The notes: generated from the letters alone by a model not told the origin. A stretch of 64,000 nucleotides of DNA from Pseudoalteromonas piscicida (GCF_002208135.1 NZ_CP021646.1:286001-350000), one strand, 5' to 3'; shown: positions 1 to 10,227, counted from the stretch's first letter. Made by a program: numbers and translations.

Positions 1-1
1 G

Positions 2-1201
2 TTGGAGCAAAACTACCGCAGTGCTGGGCGGATCCTAAAGGCCGCGAATATCCTTATCGCTAACAATCCCCATGAATTTGATAAACAACTGTTTAGTGAG
101 CTGGGGTATGGCGACCCGATCCGTGTGATAGCGACTCGTGATGAAGAGCATGAAGCAGAACGTGTAGTCGCGGAGATCATTTCACACAAGTTTATGAAAC
201 GTACCAGCTATCGCGACTATGCATTGCTCTATCGGGGTAATCACCAAGCTCGAGTGTTTGAAAAGGCACTCATGACCAACCGTATTCCATACAAAATTAG
301 TGGTGGCATGTCGTTCTTTGCACGCAGTGAAATCAAAGACATCATGGCTTATTTACGATTCTTAGTGAACCAAGATGATGACAACGCATTTTTACGTATC
401 GTAAACACCCCAAGACGCGAAATTGGTCCTGTGACTTTAGAAAAGCTAGGTAGCTTTGCCAATGAGCACCATATCAGTCTATTTGCTGCGTGTTTTGAAT
501 CGGAGCTTGCGGATCGCTTGGCGGGTCGTGGCTTAAATGCATTGATGGGATTTGCGCGCTGGGTGGTTGAGCTTTCCGACCGAGCAACCCGCGGAGATAC
601 TTTGGAAGCGGTAAAAGATATGATCCGTGAAATTAATTACGAAGCTTATCTTTACGAGTCATCCCCAAGTGCGAAAGCGGCGGAAATGCGGATGAAAAAC
701 GTATCAGAATTATACCGTTGGATAAGTGATATGCTTACGGGAGATGCAGATAACCCGGCCATGACATTGCCAGAAGTGGTGAGTAAACTCACGTTAAGAG
801 ATATGCTTGAACGCAATGAAGAAGAGGATGATTCAGATGCGGTGCAGTTATTAACGCTACATGCGTCTAAAGGTCTCGAATATCCACACGTATTTATGGT
901 GGGGATGGAAGAAGGGCTACTACCTCACCAAACGAGTATCGACGAAGATAATGTCGAAGAGGAGAGGCGCCTGGCCTACGTTGGCATAACTCGAGCTCAG
1001 CAAACCTTAACATTGACCTATACCAAGAGTCGTCGTCAATTTGGCGAGCAGATCACCCCAGAGCTGAGTCGCTTTGTTCAAGAGTTGCCGCAAGATGATT
1101 TACAAATTGAAGGGAAAAAGCCTGTGGCGACACAGGCAGAGCGAATGGAAAAAGGTAAGTCTAACGTTGCGAATTTGCGGGCAATGCTAAGACGGGACTG
1201 A
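2..1201 (+). CDS. rep: ATP-dependent DNA helicase Rep, C-terminal part (5' truncated by window edge)
   Basis: C-terminal ~400 residues of a superfamily 1A (UvrD/Rep/PcrA) 3'-5' DNA helicase, which helps forks through obstacles. The frame is open from the first base, so the N-terminal Walker A half lies upstream of the window. Visible: the EQNYRS motif at the very start, helicase motif V ([16 protein letters not shown]), then EEGLLPH, and motif VI ([14 protein letters not shown]) followed by RRQFGE. The C-terminal tail is short, which favours Rep over UvrD (UvrD tails are longer). The last 15 bp overlap the 3' end of the convergent GGDEF gene, with no terminator between them. UvrD is the main alternative. 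Confidence 0.85.
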   Translation: MEQNYRSAGRILKAANILIANNPHEFDKQLFSELGYGDPIRVIATRDEEHEAERVVAEIISHKFMKRTSYRDYALLYRGNHQARVFEKALMTNRIPYKISGGMSFFARSEIKDIMAYLRFLVNQDDDNAFLRIVNTPRREIGPVTLEKLGSFANEHHISLFAACFESELADRLAGRGLNALMGFARWVVELSDRATRGDTLEAVKDMIREINYEAYLYESSPSAKAAEMRMKNVSELYRWISDMLTGDADNPAMTLPEVVSKLTLRDMLERNEEEDDSDAVQLLTLHASKGLEYPHVFMVGMEEGLLPHQTSIDEDNVEEERRLAYVGITRAQQTLTLTYTKSRRQFGEQITPELSRFVQELPQDDLQIEGKKPVATQAERMEKGKSNVANLRAMLRRD

Positions 1202-3757
1202 TTCGTTATCAAAACTCTGGATAAAGGCCACACGTTCGCTGCCCTTATCCAGTATTTCCTGCTTGCCAAAAAACAGCTGCAAGCCATGCTTTTCTAGTAA
1301 GCTTCTAAAGTTTAAAATCGCAGGACCGCGGGCAATGACCCTAATATTCTTAACCTTCGTAACCGCTAAAATACCTTGCAATTGAACTTCATAACTCGTT
1401 TGTTGCAGGACGCGTTTACTAAACGTCGAGCTTAATAAGAGATAGGTAAAGTCAACTTGGCTGATCAGGGTTAGATCGCAGCGATCTTTACCAAAGTTAT
1501 TCAGCCCGATTGGGATCCCCATATCAGCTAAGGCTCTAAGATTTAATATCTGCTGGCTAGAAGCAAAGCGAATTTCGCTCTCTTCGAAGAGCAGGCAAAG
1601 CGTTTTGTCTCGCCGTTTTAGCTGCTGCTTTAAGGCTTCAAAATGTGTGCTTTCTAGTAACATTGCTGAGCAGCCAAATAGCATATCCTCATCGCGGCTG
1701 CGGGCTATCTCTTGTGTTTTATTGAGTAGGTGCAATTCAATTTCAAGGAGCTGAGATTTTTCTGCGGCAAATTTTTTTAGAATGTCAAAATTTGTACTGC
1801 CTAACACCGGATGTTCGCCAAAGGCTTCTAAAAAGCCAATGGGCTGAGCGCTATCAGACCAGTTCACGACTTCCGTGCAGCGGAAATGGGTAGGGAGCTT
1901 ATCTAAGTGATGTTGCTCTTGATGCTTCTGAGCGTTTGAGTTTGCGGTAAGCAATGGGTGATAAAACTCATAGCGACCACGCCCAGCGTTTTTAGCATAA
2001 TACATTGCTGCATCGGCATCTCTGATAATTTCATCGGTGTTACGGTATAGCTTATTACTATAGGTGATACCAATACTGGCACCGCTCTGCATGCATACCC
2101 CTTTCAAACAGAAAGGTTGCTGCATAACTTTGATAATACGTTTGGCGACATCTTCCGCTTGCTGACGATCGGTTAGGTGATCAAGTAAGATCACGAATTC
2201 ATCACCTGCAAGTCGTGCTAGTAAATCGTGTTCACGAATGCACTCTGAGAACGACTGAGCTACCCACACTAAAAATTGATCGCCTGCCTGGTGACCTAAT
2301 TCATCATTAATGTCTTTAAACTTATCTAAATCGATAAACAGAACTGCAAAATTATCTTCGGGATAACGATGATGTTTCTTCAGCGTTTTTTCGAGCTGAG
2401 TTAAAAACAAACTACGATTTGGTAGACCCGTGAGTGAATCATGGTGGGCATCATGATAAAGCTGCTGCTCAATCTTTTTGCGCTCTTCCATCTGCATTTG
2501 CAGATGTAAATTGGCTTGCTGTAGCTCTTTGGTTTTTTCCGCAACTCGATGTTCTAACTGCTGGTGACTGATCTTTAGTGCTTGGTTTGCTAGATGCGTT
2601 TGTAGTACAGAGGCAATCTGATTAGAAACAAAAGAGATCAGTTCAACATCATCATAATTAAATTCGTGTTTGTGCTCATAAGCCTGGCACGCAATCAGGC
2701 CGATGACGCCAGTAGCCGTTTTTAATGGTGCACCAAGCCAACTTGTTGCAGCAAGCTTGTGGTTATAGCCTGCGGGACGCTCTACTGTGCCCTCGAGTGC
2801 TAAGGCTTTGGCACGGGTATTGTCTATCAACTGGCTTTGTTCAGTGCGAATGACCAGCTCACTATACCCTTTTGCAAATGGGCGAGGGTTATAACTGGTT
2901 TTTTCATCAACACTATACGGGAAGGTAAGCCAATTCGTTTCTTTATCGTAAAGTGCTATATAGAGGTTATCGGCAAAAGTAATAGAACGAATAATGTCGT
3001 GAACTTGCTGGTAAACATCGTCAATATCGGAGAACTGGGTTGCTAATTCAGAAATCTTGAATAGGATTTGCTGCCTTTCTAGCGCGCGTTTGCGGTTTTC
3101 TATCTCTTTATTCAGTGCTTCATTACTTTGCATTAGTGCCCGCGTGCGGATTTTCACTTCAGACTCTAGTAACTCACGCTTTTTAACGCGTTCAATCGCC
3201 GTAGCTAAATACAGTGACATTACTTCAAGCAATTCAACCTGATGATCGCTGTAGACTTGCTCGGCTTCGTAACTTTGCGACACCATAACGCCAATAATTG
3301 CGCCATCGCGATAGATAGGTACACCCACCCAGTGCTCTGCTTGACTGCCCATTATCTTAAACTCGCCAGCATTGGCTCGCGATAGCATGTCGTCTTTGGT
3401 GAGATAAACGGTTTCACCGGTTTTAAATACAAAGCCAGTCACACCATCTTTAAAGTGATGTGCTTCATGAAGTGGGACCGAAATACCGTCTTTCTCATCA
3501 ACAAAATACGACAACTCAAGTGCTTGAGTAAAACGATTTTGCAGGACGACATAAAAGCTTTTACTAGGTAAATATTGAGATAGAATATTGTGGATTGCGG
3601 GATACAACAGGGTAAGCTCAGCAACAGTGCTAGCCTGTTCTGATAACTGAATTAATGTGTATTGAAGTTGAGACTTTCTTTTATATTTTTTGAGTAAAGA
3701 CTCTAATCTGGCGGTTCGCCGAGATAGTCTCTTAACCTGCTGTTGTGGCTCTTCCAA
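1187..3757 (-). CDS. GAF-GAF-GGDEF signalling protein with degenerate EAL-like C-terminus
   Basis: Cytoplasmic 856-residue c-di-GMP signalling protein without membrane segments. Order: basic coiled N-terminus, GAF-like domain (about 45-195), coiled coil, second GAF-like domain (about 230-395), coiled coil, GGDEF domain (about 435-605), then a divergent EAL-like region (about 640-845). The active-site loop reads AGDEF near residue 517; AGDEF variants are often still active. An RxxD (REHD) inhibitory I-site sits five residues before it, as in product-inhibited cyclases. In the EAL-like part the EAL motif itself is not recognisable and the usual DDFG(T/S)G loop reads NNFGKD, so phosphodiesterase activity is unlikely. 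I infer a diguanylate cyclase gated by GAF ligands, with the tail as a binding or regulatory module. Confidence 0.85.
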   Translation of the reverse strand: MEEPQQQVKRLSRRTARLESLLKKYKRKSQLQYTLIQLSEQASTVAELTLLYPAIHNILSQYLPSKSFYVVLQNRFTQALELSYFVDEKDGISVPLHEAHHFKDGVTGFVFKTGETVYLTKDDMLSRANAGEFKIMGSQAEHWVGVPIYRDGAIIGVMVSQSYEAEQVYSDHQVELLEVMSLYLATAIERVKKRELLESEVKIRTRALMQSNEALNKEIENRKRALERQQILFKISELATQFSDIDDVYQQVHDIIRSITFADNLYIALYDKETNWLTFPYSVDEKTSYNPRPFAKGYSELVIRTEQSQLIDNTRAKALALEGTVERPAGYNHKLAATSWLGAPLKTATGVIGLIACQAYEHKHEFNYDDVELISFVSNQIASVLQTHLANQALKISHQQLEHRVAEKTKELQQANLHLQMQMEERKKIEQQLYHDAHHDSLTGLPNRSLFLTQLEKTLKKHHRYPEDNFAVLFIDLDKFKDINDELGHQAGDQFLVWVAQSFSECIREHDLLARLAGDEFVILLDHLTDRQQAEDVAKRIIKVMQQPFCLKGVCMQSGASIGITYSNKLYRNTDEIIRDADAAMYYAKNAGRGRYEFYHPLLTANSNAQKHQEQHHLDKLPTHFRCTEVVNWSDSAQPIGFLEAFGEHPVLGSTNFDILKKFAAEKSQLLEIELHLLNKTQEIARSRDEDMLFGCSAMLLESTHFEALKQQLKRRDKTLCLLFEESEIRFASSQQILNLRALADMGIPIGLNNFGKDRCDLTLISQVDFTYLLLSSTFSKRVLQQTSYEVQLQGILAVTKVKNIRVIARGPAILNFRSLLEKHGLQLFFGKQEILDKGSERVAFIQSFDNESVPS

Positions 3758-3978
3758 TGATGAAACCAGTTCTTATTGTTGTTTAATTATTGAGCTTAAT
3801 AGTTTCACTTTTAGCCGAGGCGGTCAAGTGTAAATTTCTCATTCCTGCTCGCTTTATAAAGCGATATCAAGCCAGTGCTAATCACGGCTTTTATGGAACC
3901 ATATTGAGACGAAAATGCAGCGATAAACGCTGCACTGTCTAATAAGTCTTTCTACCCTAAATAGAGAAGTTGAAATAC

Positions 3979-4371
3979 TTATTTGCTTGTCATGAAATCG
4001 ATTGCTGCTGCAATCTCATCATCCGAGCAGTTCATACAAGTACCGCGAGGAGGCATTGCGTTAAAGCCGTTAATTGCGTGGTCCAATAGTACGTCTGAGC
4101 CTTTTGCTAGGCGAGGAGCCCAATCGTCAGCTGTTTTTGGGGCGCCTAGTGCACCAGTGCCGTGACAAGCAAAACATGCTGCTTGATAAACCTGCTCACC
4201 CGAGCGAGGGCCTGATGGCTCGGCTTCTGCTGCACTCTCAGCGCCAGCTAAATATACTGAGCCGATAGGCTGAAGGCGTTTTTTAATCGCTTCTTCAGTT
4301 AAAGAATTGTCGTATGGTTGCGCAACTGCGGCTGTTGATAGCAATAAAAGTGCTGCTGAAAGTTTTTTCAT
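3979..4371 (-). CDS. Cytochrome c5 family protein
   Basis: Small periplasmic c-type cytochrome of 130 residues. An N-terminal signal peptide ends near AVA-Q (residue 17). There is one heme site CFACH (C66, C69, H70), a likely axial Met in NAMPPRG (M106), and a CMNC pair near the C-terminus (C112, C115) typical of the c5 family, where it forms a disulfide. The region between signal and heme domain is a Ser/Ala/Glu-rich linker. It is a single-gene unit; the 220 bases between its stop and the upstream GGDEF gene hold nothing I recognise. Its role is probably electron shuttling to a terminal oxidase, inferred from family. Confidence 0.85.
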   Translation of the reverse strand: MKKLSAALLLLSTAAVAQPYDNSLTEEAIKKRLQPIGSVYLAGAESAAEAEPSGPRSGEQVYQAACFACHGTGALGAPKTADDWAPRLAKGSDVLLDHAINGFNAMPPRGTCMNCSDDEIAAAIDFMTSK

Positions 4372-4541
4372 TTACCTTGCTCACTTCGTTTGAACGTGTT
4401 CAATCACGATAATGGATGACGGAATTAGTGGGATTATAACGTCACCTGTTCATTTATAAAACGTAAACTTGAGTATAAATGGTTAAAACCATTAATTTAT
4501 TGCGTTAGGGCAAGCTTTTTCGCCTAAATTTGCAATAACGC

Positions 4542-4569
4542 AAGGCCGAAATGCGAGTCGTTCGGCCTT
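4542..4569. terminator. Inverted repeat between elbB and the cytochrome c5 gene
   Basis: Perfect 9-bp arms AAGGCCGAA/TTCGGCCTT around a 10-nt loop, just downstream of the elbB stop (elbB is read on the minus strand). No clear U-run follows on the minus strand, so termination is only a guess. Nearby, TTGCGTTA (about 4500-4507) and TAACGCAA (about 4536-4543) form a second, wider inverted repeat. Confidence 0.4.
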
Positions 4570-4623
4570 GGCGCTTTCTTCTACTAATACGATAATACGA
4601 GCAAAAACTTATTGCGATCGCTT

Positions 4624-5274
4624 CTAGGCCATTTCGATGAGTTTCGTCACTGCCTTTTCGATACCAGTCGCGGCTTCGACGATTGATGATGCCAGCATAT
4701 ATGCCGGTGTACTAATCACTTTTTCATTATCATCAACGACGATTTCAGTCACTTCACAGTCCACGTGTTTTGCGCCAAGCGTGTTAATTGCAGCTGCGGT
4801 ATCAACATCATTACCTATGGTCGCGAGTGTACCTGGTGTATGGATATGGGCGATGAGTGCTGGCGCAATACATAAATAAGCTATTGGCTTTTGCTGATGG
4901 TTGAACTCACGACATACGCGTTTTACGCACTCAAGAATCGTAGAGTCTGCGCCTTTAAAGGCGAAATCGGAAAGATTCTTTGCTACGCCAAAACCACCCG
5001 GTAATACTAAAGCGTCAAATTCATCAGCATTTAATGTTTCCAGATCTGCAATTTCTCCGCGTGCAATTCGGGCGGCTTCTATCAGGACATTACGACGCTC
5101 ATCTTGTTCTTCACCGGTGATGTGATTGATCACATGGAATTGATCAATATTAGGTGCAAAGCACTGATAGCTTGCCCCTGCCTTTTCGAGATTGAGTAGT
5201 GTTAATACTGACTCGTGGATCTCGGCACCGTCGAACACACCACAGCCACTTAAAATTACCGCTACTTTTTTCAT
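4624..5274 (-). CDS. elbB: Isoprenoid biosynthesis glyoxalase ElbB (DJ-1/PfpI fold)
   Basis: 216-residue cytosolic protein of the class I glutamine amidotransferase-like DJ-1/PfpI superfamily. The start MKKVAVILSGCGVFDGAEIHES and the LVLPGGFGVAKNL and AYLCIAPALIAH segments are characteristic of ElbB (SCRP-27A/YhbL); the Cys in LCIAPA is the expected nucleophile. E. coli ElbB has glyoxalase-type activity in vitro; its cellular role is unclear. Length matches the family. It is transcribed divergently from polA across a 432-bp regulatory region. Confidence 0.85.
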   Translation of the reverse strand: MKKVAVILSGCGVFDGAEIHESVLTLLNLEKAGASYQCFAPNIDQFHVINHITGEEQDERRNVLIEAARIARGEIADLETLNADEFDALVLPGGFGVAKNLSDFAFKGADSTILECVKRVCREFNHQQKPIAYLCIAPALIAHIHTPGTLATIGNDVDTAAAINTLGAKHVDCEVTEIVVDDNEKVISTPAYMLASSIVEAATGIEKAVTKLIEMA

Positions 5275-5351
5275 TCATTTCTCCCTTCAATGTCACATCA
5301 TACGCGCTATATGCATAAAAAGAATTATGCACGAATTAAAAAATTATAAAG

Positions 5352-5594
5352 GATCTTCTATGATCTTTGATCAATTGTGTTAGTATACTCCTCCGCTTGA
5401 GAAAATCAGGCTATTTTTTACTCACCCAGTTTGTTAAGCGTGACTAAAAAAATTCTTTATCCACAAAGCGGTAAAGATAATAACAATAAAAAAGACATAA
5501 AAAACGCAAGTAAATCAAGGTTTTATTTTTCACTCTGACTTTTAAATCAAAGTTCCGGAGCGAATTTTCGTGTTTGTCTACAAAGTTATCCACA
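5352..5594 (+). promoter_or_regulatory. polA upstream region with two perfect DnaA boxes and a GATC cluster
   Basis: The 432-bp gap between elbB and polA (5275-5706) is AT-rich. It holds two perfect, same-strand DnaA boxes TTATCCACA at 5457-5465 and 5586-5594. Three GATC (Dam) sites lie within 21 bp at 5352, 5362 and 5369, next to a TATACT -10-like hexamer at 5384-5389. I find no good -35 at normal spacing. DnaA and methylation-sensitive regulation of polA is an inference; this is not enough for a replication origin. Confidence 0.5.
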
Positions 5595-5706
5595 GGTGAG
5601 GCACGATTTATCTAAATGATGAGATAACGCGAAACTCGTTTTATCTTGTGCCTTGTGGCATCCTTACATTCTACTCCACAAAAGACTAATTTAGGATCCA
5701 ATATTT

Positions 5707-8463
5707 ATGTCTCAGATCCCTCAAAATCCGTTGATCTTGGTTGATGGTTCTTCCTATTTATTTCGTGCTTATCATGCGCCACCACATTTAACAAACTCAA
5801 AAGGTGAAGCAACTGGTGCGATCTACGGTGTGATCAATATGCTTAAGAGTTTGCTTAAACAATATCAACCAAGTCATATGGTAGTAGTCTTCGACGCTAA
5901 AGGGCCGACTTTTCGCAACGAAATGTATAGCGAGTATAAAGCGCATCGCCCGCCTATGCCGGATGATCTGAGAACGCAAATTGAGCCGATCCACGAAATA
6001 ATTAAAGCAATGGGTTTGCCACTGGTAAGTATAAGTGGTGTCGAGGCTGATGACGTGATCGGTACATTCTCAAAAATAGCGTCAGAGCAAAGTCGCCATG
6101 TGCTAATCAGCACTGGTGATAAGGATATGGCGCAATTGGTCAATGAACATGTCACGTTGATCAATACCATGACAAATACGATCTTAGACCCAGAAGGGGT
6201 GGTGGATAAGTTTGGCATTGGTCCTGACCTGATCATCGACTATCTCGCGTTAATGGGAGATAAAGTCGATAATATTCCGGGCGTACCTGGCGTTGGTGAA
6301 AAAACCGCATTAGCGATGCTACAGGGGTTGGGCTCTATCGATTCGCTCTACGAAAACTTAGATAAAATTGCTGATTTAGGTTTTCGTGGCTCAAAAACCA
6401 TGGCGAAGAAACTAGAGGAACACCAAGCGCAGTTAAAACTGTCGTATGAATTAGCCACTATTAAGCTGGATTGTGAAGTAGAGCAAGACTTGGAGCAATT
6501 CAAGATAGCTGAGATGAATAAAGATCGCTTAATCGAGCTATATGGTCAGTGTGAATTTAAGCGCTGGTTAGCTGAGTTACTGGATGGTCAGTCACAAGCT
6601 GATATCGTTGATGTGGAGGCTGAAGGCTCGGCACCTGCAGCGGCGCAGGTTGACACCCAATACGAGACGATTTTGACAAAAACGCAGCTTGATGACTGGG
6701 TAACTAAGCTAAAAGCTGCGGAACTCATCGCCTTTGATACTGAAACCACCAGTGTTAACTATATGCAGGCGGAACTAGTTGGGATGAGCTTTGCAGTTGC
6801 ACCAGGCGAAGCGGCTTACTTACCAATTAATCACGATTATGTGGGGGCGCCTGAACAGCTTTCTCAAGACGTTGTGTTTGAGATCATGGCACCGCTGCTT
6901 GCGGATCCTCAGATCAAAAAAGTGGGTCAAAATTTAAAATACGATCAAAGTGTGCTCGCCCGAGCAGGGCTGGAACTGCAAGGTATTGCTTTTGATACTA
7001 TGTTGGAGTCTTACGTATTTAACAGCGTAGGTACTCGCCACGATATGGATTCCTTAGCACTAAAATATTTAGGCCATAAAACAATTAGTTTTGAAGACAT
7101 TGCTGGCAAAGGTAAAAACCAACTGACCTTTAACCAAATTGAGCTAGAGAAGGCGGCGCCTTATGCAGCGGAAGATGCGGACATTACGCTGAGATTGCAT
7201 CAACACCTGTGGCCGTTAATTGAAAAAGAAAATAGCCTAAAGCAGGTTTTTTCAGAGATTGAATTACCGCTACTGAGCGTACTTTCTCGCATTGAACGCA
7301 CCGGTGTGCACATTGATGGTGATATGCTCGCGAAGCAAAGTATCGAGATTGAAAAACGCTTGGGTGAGCTTGAACAACAAGCTTTTGAAATTGCAGGTGA
7401 GGAGTTCAACCTGAGTTCAACAAAGCAACTACAAGCGATATTGTTCGACAAACTTGAGCTGCCAGTGATTAAGAAAACGCCAAAAGGCGCGCCTTCAACG
7501 GCTGAAGAAGTGCTACAAGAGTTGGCGCATGATTATCCGCTGCCAAAACTGATTATTGAGCACCGAGGCTTGGCTAAGCTGAAATCCACCTATACCGACA
7601 AATTACCAAAATTGGTTAATGCGGATACTGGTCGCGTGCACACTTCTTATCACCAAGCCGTTACCGCAACGGGCCGTCTAAGCTCAAGCGATCCTAACTT
7701 GCAAAATATTCCGATCCGCAATGAAGCTGGACGTCGTATTCGTCAGGCCTTTGTTGCCGACAGTAATAAACAAATCGTCGCGGCGGATTACAGCCAAATC
7801 GAGCTTAGGATCATGGCACATTTGTCACAAGACAAAGGGTTGTTGAGTGCCTTTGCTGAAGGTAAAGATGTACACAGTGCAACAGCATCTGAAGTATTTT
7901 CCGTGCCGCTAGAGGAGGTAACTTCTGATATGCGCCGCAAAGCCAAAGCGGTTAACTTTGGCTTGATCTATGGCATGAGTGCGTTTGGTCTGTCACGTCA
8001 GTTAGATATTCCAAGAAATGAAGCGCAACATTATATGGATATGTACTTTGAGCGTTTCCCTGGCGTATTAGAGTATATGGAGCGCACGCGTGAAGAGGCT
8101 GCTGATAAAGGATATGTAGAAACCTTATTTGGTCGTCGCTTGTATCTACCGGATATCAACGCGCGTAACGGCGCCCGCAGAAAAGCAGCGGAACGTGCAG
8201 CTATCAATGCACCGATGCAGGGCACTGCGGCGGATATCATTAAAAAAGCGATGATTAAAGTTGATGAATGGCTACAAAGCTGTGATAGCAATGATATCCA
8301 GTTACTCATGCAAGTACACGATGAATTGGTGTTTGAAGTACACAGCGATAAAGTTGCTGAATACAGTGAAAAAATCTGTGAATTGATGAGTGCAGCTGCA
8401 TCACTTGATGTACCTTTATTAGTCGAAGCCGACAGTGGCGACAACTGGGAACAAGCGCACTAG
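5707..8463 (+). CDS. polA: DNA polymerase I
   Basis: Full-length DNA polymerase I of 918 residues, used for Okazaki fragment processing and repair. The N-terminal 5'-3' exonuclease domain starts [16 protein letters not shown] and has [10 protein letters not shown] and [11 protein letters not shown]. The 3'-5' proofreading domain is intact, with acidic motif AFDTETT near residue 343. The polymerase domain shows motif A DYSQIELR (about 694), the O-helix [12 protein letters not shown], and motif [14 protein letters not shown] at 5707 is preceded by AGGA at 5693. The long leader upstream holds DnaA boxes. Downstream comes a short repeat and a structured RNA candidate rather than an obvious U-tract terminator. 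Confidence 0.98.
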   Translation: MSQIPQNPLILVDGSSYLFRAYHAPPHLTNSKGEATGAIYGVINMLKSLLKQYQPSHMVVVFDAKGPTFRNEMYSEYKAHRPPMPDDLRTQIEPIHEIIKAMGLPLVSISGVEADDVIGTFSKIASEQSRHVLISTGDKDMAQLVNEHVTLINTMTNTILDPEGVVDKFGIGPDLIIDYLALMGDKVDNIPGVPGVGEKTALAMLQGLGSIDSLYENLDKIADLGFRGSKTMAKKLEEHQAQLKLSYELATIKLDCEVEQDLEQFKIAEMNKDRLIELYGQCEFKRWLAELLDGQSQADIVDVEAEGSAPAAAQVDTQYETILTKTQLDDWVTKLKAAELIAFDTETTSVNYMQAELVGMSFAVAPGEAAYLPINHDYVGAPEQLSQDVVFEIMAPLLADPQIKKVGQNLKYDQSVLARAGLELQGIAFDTMLESYVFNSVGTRHDMDSLALKYLGHKTISFEDIAGKGKNQLTFNQIELEKAAPYAAEDADITLRLHQHLWPLIEKENSLKQVFSEIELPLLSVLSRIERTGVHIDGDMLAKQSIEIEKRLGELEQQAFEIAGEEFNLSSTKQLQAILFDKLELPVIKKTPKGAPSTAEEVLQELAHDYPLPKLIIEHRGLAKLKSTYTDKLPKLVNADTGRVHTSYHQAVTATGRLSSSDPNLQNIPIRNEAGRRIRQAFVADSNKQIVAADYSQIELRIMAHLSQDKGLLSAFAEGKDVHSATASEVFSVPLEEVTSDMRRKAKAVNFGLIYGMSAFGLSRQLDIPRNEAQHYMDMYFERFPGVLEYMERTREEAADKGYVETLFGRRLYLPDINARNGARRKAAERAAINAPMQGTAADIIKKAMIKVDEWLQSCDSNDIQLLMQVHDELVFEVHSDKVAEYSEKICELMSAAASLDVPLLVEADSGDNWEQAH

Positions 8464-8471
8464 TCGATATT

Positions 8472-8634
8472 ATACCAATTAGTCTTAATACTTGCTCAAT
8501 TTGAAGGAGTAAATCTGACGCTAACTGCGTTAAAAATTTCTTATTTAGAACAACTAAATAGCAAAATTTTTGCCTTGTTATCGACAAGATTTTCTCGCCT
8601 CAAAATAGATCACTTAATTAAGATAATTAGTATT
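8472..8634. repeat. Intergenic inverted-repeat element (copy 1, about 163 bp)
   Basis: Begins ATACCAATTAGTCTTAATA; the reverse complement of its right end reads ATACTAATTATCTTAATTA, so the termini are imperfect inverted repeats of about 19 bp. The interior has no ORF. A ~65-bp block of it (GGAGTAAATCTGACGCTA..., GCGTTAAAAATTTC) recurs in inverted orientation at 14447-14515. It lies directly after the polA stop. Probably a dispersed non-coding element; its genome-wide copy number cannot be seen here. Confidence 0.65.
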
Positions 8635-8646
8635 AAAACCTACCCG

Positions 8647-8677
8647 AGTTGCACTATTCGATTAGACTAGTGCAACT
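8647..8677. repeat. Perfect 10-bp inverted repeat downstream of polA
   Basis: Arms AGTTGCACTA and TAGTGCAACT flank an 11-nt loop. No T-run follows on either side, so this is not a standard intrinsic terminator. It could be a transcript-end stabiliser or a protein site. Confidence 0.5.
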
Positions 8678-8837
8678 GCAAATCTATTCTTGTTTGCAAG
8701 TATACACTAGCAGCATAGCGTCTTAATTTTGTAGCTCCTGTTAATCTCTAGTAACAAAAAAAAAATTAACGTTGAAAGTTTATCAAATTGGCTTAAGTTT
8801 TGCTTTTTGGTGTTTATTTCTGGACGTCTATTTGTTA

Positions 8838-8966
8838 GAGTTCGCGCCGTCCTCATCCTGTAGGACATCCTGTTGATGATGTATCTCTCGAAAGAGGATA
8901 CAGTGTATTGATAGCTTCTCCCCAGATTGCTATAGCGGCTCGTAACTTTTACGGGCCGTCTTTTTC
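8838..8966 (+). ncRNA. Structured small RNA candidate between polA and engB (spf position, sequence unlike Spot 42)
   Basis: About 130 nt with four successive hairpins and no ORF of its own. (1) GTCCT/AGGAC around 8849-8875. (2) A strong stem at 8881-8901, GTATC-CTC closed by a GAAA tetraloop and GAG-GATAC, with one bulged T. (3) ATAGC/GCTAT at 8911-8933 with a C-rich loop. (4) A terminator stem followed by T5CT2CT. E. coli and Vibrio encode Spot 42 between polA and engB, so position suggests a regulatory RNA. The conserved Spot 42 5' sequence (GTAGGGTACAGAGG) is absent, so it is either very divergent or unrelated. No convincing promoter was found; the 5' end is a guess. Confidence 0.5.
8936..8966 (+). 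terminator. Intrinsic terminator of the small RNA candidate
   Basis: Ten-base-pair stem CGGCTCGTAA/TTACGGGCCG (one G-U pair) with a CTT loop, followed by TCTTTTTC. It points on the plus strand and has no annotated gene just upstream, which implies a separate transcript ends here. Confidence 0.7.
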
Positions 8967-9115
8967 TTCTCTTGAACAAATCAATTTCTAATCTTAGATC
9001 AAGAATAATATCTAGTCTTAGCCATCAGTTTTAGATTAAAGGTTTATTTAATTTACACTGCGTTTTACACTGAGCGCTCAAATGCAATTCACTCTCATTT
9101 CATAAGGAAGTCGTC

Positions 9116-9685
9116 ATGCTAAAGTACCTTCTTTTAGGTAGTGCACTAATTTCTTCTCAGGCGTTCGCTGCTTGGCAATTTAATCAACAACAAAGTGATG
9201 TTAGCTTTGTCTCTGTGAAACAGGCGAGTATCGCGGAAGTACATCATTTTAAAACACTAGATGGAACATTATCCGCTAAAGGCGAGCTTGAGGTTAATAT
9301 TGACTTGGCAAGCGTTGAAACCATGATCCCGATCCGTAATGAACGCATGCAAAAGATGTTATTCAATGTAGCGCAGCATCCGAAGGCTAAAGTGAATGCT
9401 GATGTTTCTGAAGTGCTTGCTAAACTTAAAGCAGGTACGCAAAAGATCAATGATGTGACAGCAACATTGACACTGCATGGTCAGATCCAAAAGATCAACC
9501 TAGACTTATTGATAACGAAAAGTGCTAATGGCTTGGTGGTTACGCCTGTAAATGCGTTTATTCTCGATTCTAAGCAGTTTGGTTTAGATAAGGGGATTGA
9601 AGCACTAAGAGAAATCGCGGGTCTGAAAACTATCGCGACTAGCGTGCCTGTTAGCTTCAACTTGGTTTTTGATGAGCAAAATTAA
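9116..9685 (+). CDS. YceI family periplasmic protein
   Basis: 189-residue secreted protein with a signal peptide ending at QAFA-AW (about residue 18). The rest matches the YceI lipocalin-like beta-barrel family: AWQFNQQQSDVSFVSVK at the N-terminus, then alternating strands with PIRNERMQKMLFNVAQHPKA, the family's usual central region. YceI proteins bind isoprenoid-type lipids in the periplasm. RBS AAGGAAG lies 8 nt before the ATG. The 3' end overlaps the start of the DUF1285 gene by 14 bp, so the two are probably translationally coupled. Confidence 0.85.
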   Translation: MLKYLLLGSALISSQAFAAWQFNQQQSDVSFVSVKQASIAEVHHFKTLDGTLSAKGELEVNIDLASVETMIPIRNERMQKMLFNVAQHPKAKVNADVSEVLAKLKAGTQKINDVTATLTLHGQIQKINLDLLITKSANGLVVTPVNAFILDSKQFGLDKGIEALREIAGLKTIATSVPVSFNLVFDEQN

Positions 9686-10202
9686 TACGTTAATCAAACA
9701 GTATGTTACGACTCATGCGCCGACCGAAAACTGGTCGGCGCCGTCGTGCGGTTTTTCTGACATCAAAATAGCAGCGGATGGCCGTTGGTTTCATCAGGGG
9801 CGTGAAATTAAACGGCAATCGCTTGTTGCCTTGTTCGCTAGTGTCTTAATCTTTGATGGTCAAAAGTATTGGCTAAAAACCCCAGCAGAAAGTTGTGAGG
9901 TTGAGGTACTGGGTCATCCTTTTATTATCGAGCAGTGGCGTTATGGTGATGAAGCATCAACTTTGGAGTTATCACCTTGCATTATCGCGATAGATAATTT
10001 AGGCCGTGAGTGGCCCATTTGTGATGTACTTCCGTTAGCGCTTGAGCGAGTGAATGGGGTTGATATTCCATTTCTCACACTCAATTATGGCTTAACCGCT
10101 AGAATTTCACGAAATGTCTATTATCAGTGGACTGAACTGCTCGAAGAAGATGAGAAAGGGTTTTATCTGATGTCGGCAAAGACGCGCTTTTATCTTGGCT
10201 AA
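9672..10202 (+). CDS. DUF1285 family protein
   Basis: 176-residue cytosolic protein recognised as DUF1285 by its layout: a DIKIAADGRWFHQGREIKR opening, a central LKTPAESCEVEV strand with EQWRY, and a C-terminal NVYYQWTELLEEDEKGFYL. Function unknown; the fold is beta-rich. I chose the ATG at 9672 (MSKINTL); the TTG just before it is a less likely start. It overlaps yceI by 14 bp and converges on engB, 25 bp away. The short inverted repeat AAGCGC/GCGCTT in that gap may serve both genes. Confidence 0.75.
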   Translation: MSKINTLIKQYVTTHAPTENWSAPSCGFSDIKIAADGRWFHQGREIKRQSLVALFASVLIFDGQKYWLKTPAESCEVEVLGHPFIIEQWRYGDEASTLELSPCIIAIDNLGREWPICDVLPLALERVNGVDIPFLTLNYGLTARISRNVYYQWTELLEEDEKGFYLMSAKTRFYLG

Positions 10203-10227
10203 GCGCGCCCTACGTTAGCGCTTAGAA

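Noticed and set aside
5275..5706. Chromosomal origin upstream of polA
   Set aside because: Only two DnaA boxes, and no AT-rich 13-mer array or mnmG/dnaA/mioC neighbours.
8838..8966. Calling this RNA Spot 42 (spf)
   Set aside because: The position fits, but GTAGGGTACAGAGG and the unpaired regions typical of Spot 42 are not found on either strand.
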